DNA of 64,000 bases from Daphnia pulex (taxonomy: Eukaryota > Arthropoda > Branchiopoda > Diplostraca > Daphniidae), in assembly GCF_021134715.1 (NCBI RefSeq), contig NC_060024.1:3844001-3908000 (forward strand). Reading direction: 5' to 3'. The notes beneath the pieces are model-generated. The model was not told the DNA's origin and made no database searches. It saw only the letters and a program-made list of their open reading frames with translations. The position numbers and the translations under genes are program-made. Below, piece after piece: positions 61,309 to 64,000 of this stretch. The first letter of the stretch is position 1. Each line of letters opens with the position of its first letter.

Positions 61309-64000
61309 CCTTGTTGCTCTTGTCCAAGAACCTTACGCTTATTCTGTGTCCCCTCCGGTTCTTGCTAATATTCCGCCCGGCTTCTCGCCGTTCCATCAAC
61401 TCTCTGCCGATCACGCGTGCGTAGACTCTAACGCGAAAAACTTATTGTGGAACAGCAATGGTACCGATTCCCGGGGCTCTGATCTGGAAGCGCTTATTCT
61501 CCACCATAAACTAAATATTGTCAACAAACCTTGCGCTGACCTTGATTTTGTTCCTGGGGGGACCTCTTTTATCGATGTCACTCTTGCTGGCGATCGTGTC
61601 AATATCCTTCGCTGGTCCTATCTAGCCATGCCCTCCCTTTCTGATCACCCATATATCTATTTTGAGGTTGTGATTAGTGGAATTACTCCTTTGCTCAAAA
61701 GTCCAGCCGCTAATAAGGCCCCTTCCCTCTTTCACATTAACCAACGATCATATCTGAACTGCCTTGCCCTAACTCTCAACAAATGGGAGCCTCATTCTCT
61801 CTCTCTGTCGTCACCTGACTCCATTGACCGCCAAATTGAACGGCTCTCTTCGACCATGGTCAACTGTGCTAGACGTGCCAAAGTAAAAAATCCTCCAGTC
61901 TCTCCCTCTAAGACCATGCCCTGGTGGTCTCATGAGCTTTGTGCTCTCCGTTCCAAAGCACGGTCCTCTTATACAGCTTGGTCGCGATCGAAGCTTTATA
62001 GTGATGAGAGTCTGTATCGCCGTTCCAAGGCTAACTATCAACGTGCCCTGCGGCTAGCCAAAAGCAAAGCATGGGCTGACTTTCGAGCACGGGCGTCGCC
62101 CGGCGATACGTTCAAGATTCTTGCCTCTTTCTCTGGGAAATCAAAATCCATCCCTGTACCCTCTGAGCTTACTGTCAATGGAGCCGCAACAACTGATCCC
62201 TCCATCATCACCAAAGCGTTCGCTGAACACTTCTTTCCTGTCGAACAACCATCGGACATTGACCACTCTGCTATTCTTGATTCTGCTAATTCTGCTCTAA
62301 ATCTCTCTGACTCGGCGGTTCCACCTATATCTGACTGGGAATTCGAATCAGCTTCTAAAACACTTAACAAAAAGTCTGCTCCTGGCTATGACGGTATCTC
62401 TGCTGACCTCCTTCTTTGTAGCCTTCCTGTGATAAAGTCGCTTCTCTTCAAGATTCTCAATGCTTGCCTTTTGCTCTCATTCTTTCCCATCAACTGGAAA
62501 CTCTCTAAGGTTGTAGTTATTGGGAAACCAAACAAGCCCGACTATTCAACTCTCAACAGCTTTAGGCCTATCAGTCTTATCTCTAATCTGGCCAAGCTCC
62601 TTGAAAAAGTAATTCTTGGGCGTCTTATCTGGTACAGTCGTTCATTAAATTGGATAAGCGACTTCCAGCATGGATTTAGGGAAGGAAGGTCCACTGAAAC
62701 AGCAGCCCACTCGCTCATCTCTTTTGTTGAATCTGGTTTTGAAGAGAAAAAAGTAAGCGCAGCGGCCTTCCTTGACATTAAAAGCGCTTTTGACTCCGCG
62801 TGGCATCCGGCGATCATTGCCGCTTTGGCCATACGTTCTTGCCCTACCTATCTTTTAAAATTGGTCCATAGTTTCTTTACCAGCAGAACGGCTGTCTTCT
62901 CTGTGCAAAATGCTACTCTCTTGAAATCGGTCTCACTAGGCTGTCCCCAAGGGGGAGTACTTTCTCCTTTTCTGTGGAATATTCTGATCGACGACCTACT
63001 CCGCCTATCCTTTGACTTCCCCGTCAGATTCATAGCTTACGCTGACGACATCACCATCGTTACCTATCACAAAGATCCGGACATTGCCACTCATAATCTT
63101 CAAATTGTCTGTGATAAGGTGGGGGAGTGGCTTAGCTCCAAGAAACTGTCCTTGAAAGCACTAAAAACGGTGTTTGTCTTGTTCTCCCGTAAACGCTCTA
63201 CCTGGACGAACATTCATATCGTCGTCAACAGCGTCATTATACCCCCGTCCCCTTCCGTTCATTTTCTCGGGTTTATTGTGGAAGCCAATTTAAAGTGGAA
63301 AGAACATCTAAAGGCGAAATGTACGTCTGCGAAAAGAGCACTCCTCATGGCTAATAGTTGTCTCCACCAATCCTTTGGATACGACGGTAAACGACTCAGG
63401 TTTTTGTACCTGTCTATCGTTGAACCCGTAATCTCGTACGGCTGCTCCGTCTGGCTATCCGCTCTCAAAACGAAAGCTGGTGTAAAGTCCTTAAGATCCT
63501 TCCAGCGCTTTGCCGCTCAGCTGATCACCCGGTCATTTAAAACAGCCCCAACGGAATCCTTATTTGTTTTAGCCAACCTTCTTCCTCTGGACCTAAAACT
63601 TATGAAACTTGCAGGCCTCAGATATTTTTCTACTAAATCTGGTGAATGTTTCTCTTCCTGGTCTCTAAAAACTCTTGTGTCCCGTGTTCCGTCAGTCCTG
63701 TGCTGTCCGGAAATCCAGCCTACTAGCTCGTTTTTCGATGCCGGTAACCCCCCATGGAGTATCAAACCAATAATTTCTTCTGTATCTGGAGCCTTAGTCC
63801 CGTTGATAGCATCACATCAAAAAGTTCTCAGGCTTGCCTTATGGGCCACCTGCCAGAAGGAAGCTCCCAAATTCTGTGTTGTAGCGTCAGACGCTGAACG
63901 TGTCCGATTCATCCACAACTGCTCTCTTCCGCGTTCAACTCCCTTTCGCGGTACCGTGTATTCTGCACTTACCAAGGCTTTAGACGTTATTCTCAGCCAA
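61309..64000 (+). mobile_element. non-LTR retrotransposon ORF2 (endonuclease and reverse transcriptase), 5'-truncated
   Basis: One frame is open from about 61310 to the window edge (about 897 codons, no stop seen). It begins at the QEP motif of the AP-like endonuclease (LVALVQEPYAY), then LLWNSNGTDSRGSDLEALIL, GGTSFIDVTLAG and the SDH motif (LSDHPYIYF). Reverse transcriptase follows: KKSAPGYDGIS, NSFRPISLISNLAKLLEKVI, GFREGRSTETAAHSLI, FLDIKSAFDSAWHPAI, GCPQGGVLSPFLWN and the catalytic YADD (IAYADDITIV). A thumb and linker run on; any RNase H lies beyond the edge. The absence of stops suggests a recent insertion or ongoing constraint. The clade is Jockey- or I-like; I cannot decide. Confidence 0.92.

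Noticed and set aside
61411-63765. Several minus-strand frames of 60-110 codons
   Set aside because: They are shadows of the long plus-strand endonuclease/RT frame, which carries the recognisable motifs.

Overview
The window is nuclear DNA of an arthropod, most likely a water flea (Daphnia or a close relative). It is AT-rich, the genes have short GT-AG introns (often 60-120 bp), TATA-type promoters are common, and relics of many transposon classes are scattered through it. The species call is inference from gene style; no marker gene fixes it.

Region 1 (1-17.9 kb) is gene-poor. It holds transposon wreckage: a CR1/L2-like reverse transcriptase broken by one stop codon, a transposase-derived 3' end, a Ty1/copia fragment, a DIRS-like fragment and a MULE transposase in pieces. 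Housekeeping-gene debris (importin-alpha) is mixed in. Minus-strand frames at 3.5-4.0 kb resemble a bacterial secretin, a possible lateral insert.

Region 2 (18.1-25.5 kb) has single genes: a SAM-domain (SAMD3-like) gene on +, a METTL7-like methyltransferase on -, and a small secreted-protein gene on +. Between the first two lie foldback/MITE elements and an A-rich 10-bp repeat.

Region 3 (26.4-33.0 kb) has two paralogous secreted, cuticle-like genes. A third broken copy is fused to a decayed esterase first exon.

Region 4 (29.2-56.7 kb) is the core: a head-to-tail array of six type-B carboxylesterase genes on +, each with 11 coding exons at homologous positions. I rebuilt all six exon by exon and every exon length is phase-consistent. 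Copies 1 and 2 end without an ER signal and should be secreted. Copies 3, 4 and 5 end in KEEL, and copy 6 in KDEF, which resemble ER-retention tails. Copy 5 is intact except for one nonsense codon before the catalytic histidine. Copies 3-5 share a GC-AG intron. Copies 1 and 2 share 311 identical bases across an exon-intron-exon junction, which suggests gene conversion. Intron 1 of copy 4 carries a complete 1,178-bp LTR element (TRIM) with identical LTRs, a 5-bp target duplication and a copia-style tRNA-iMet anticodon-arm primer site. Intron 1 of copy 3 carries a deleted hAT element. Broken exons and 3' ends of further copies lie between the genes, so this is an active birth-and-death cluster, probably for xenobiotic or lipid ester hydrolysis.

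Region 5 (57-64 kb) holds SMC1 pseudogene fragments on -, an element with inverted arrays of a TTCGGCAC motif, a tRNA-headed SINE, and a 5'-truncated but long open non-LTR retrotransposon ORF running off the right edge.
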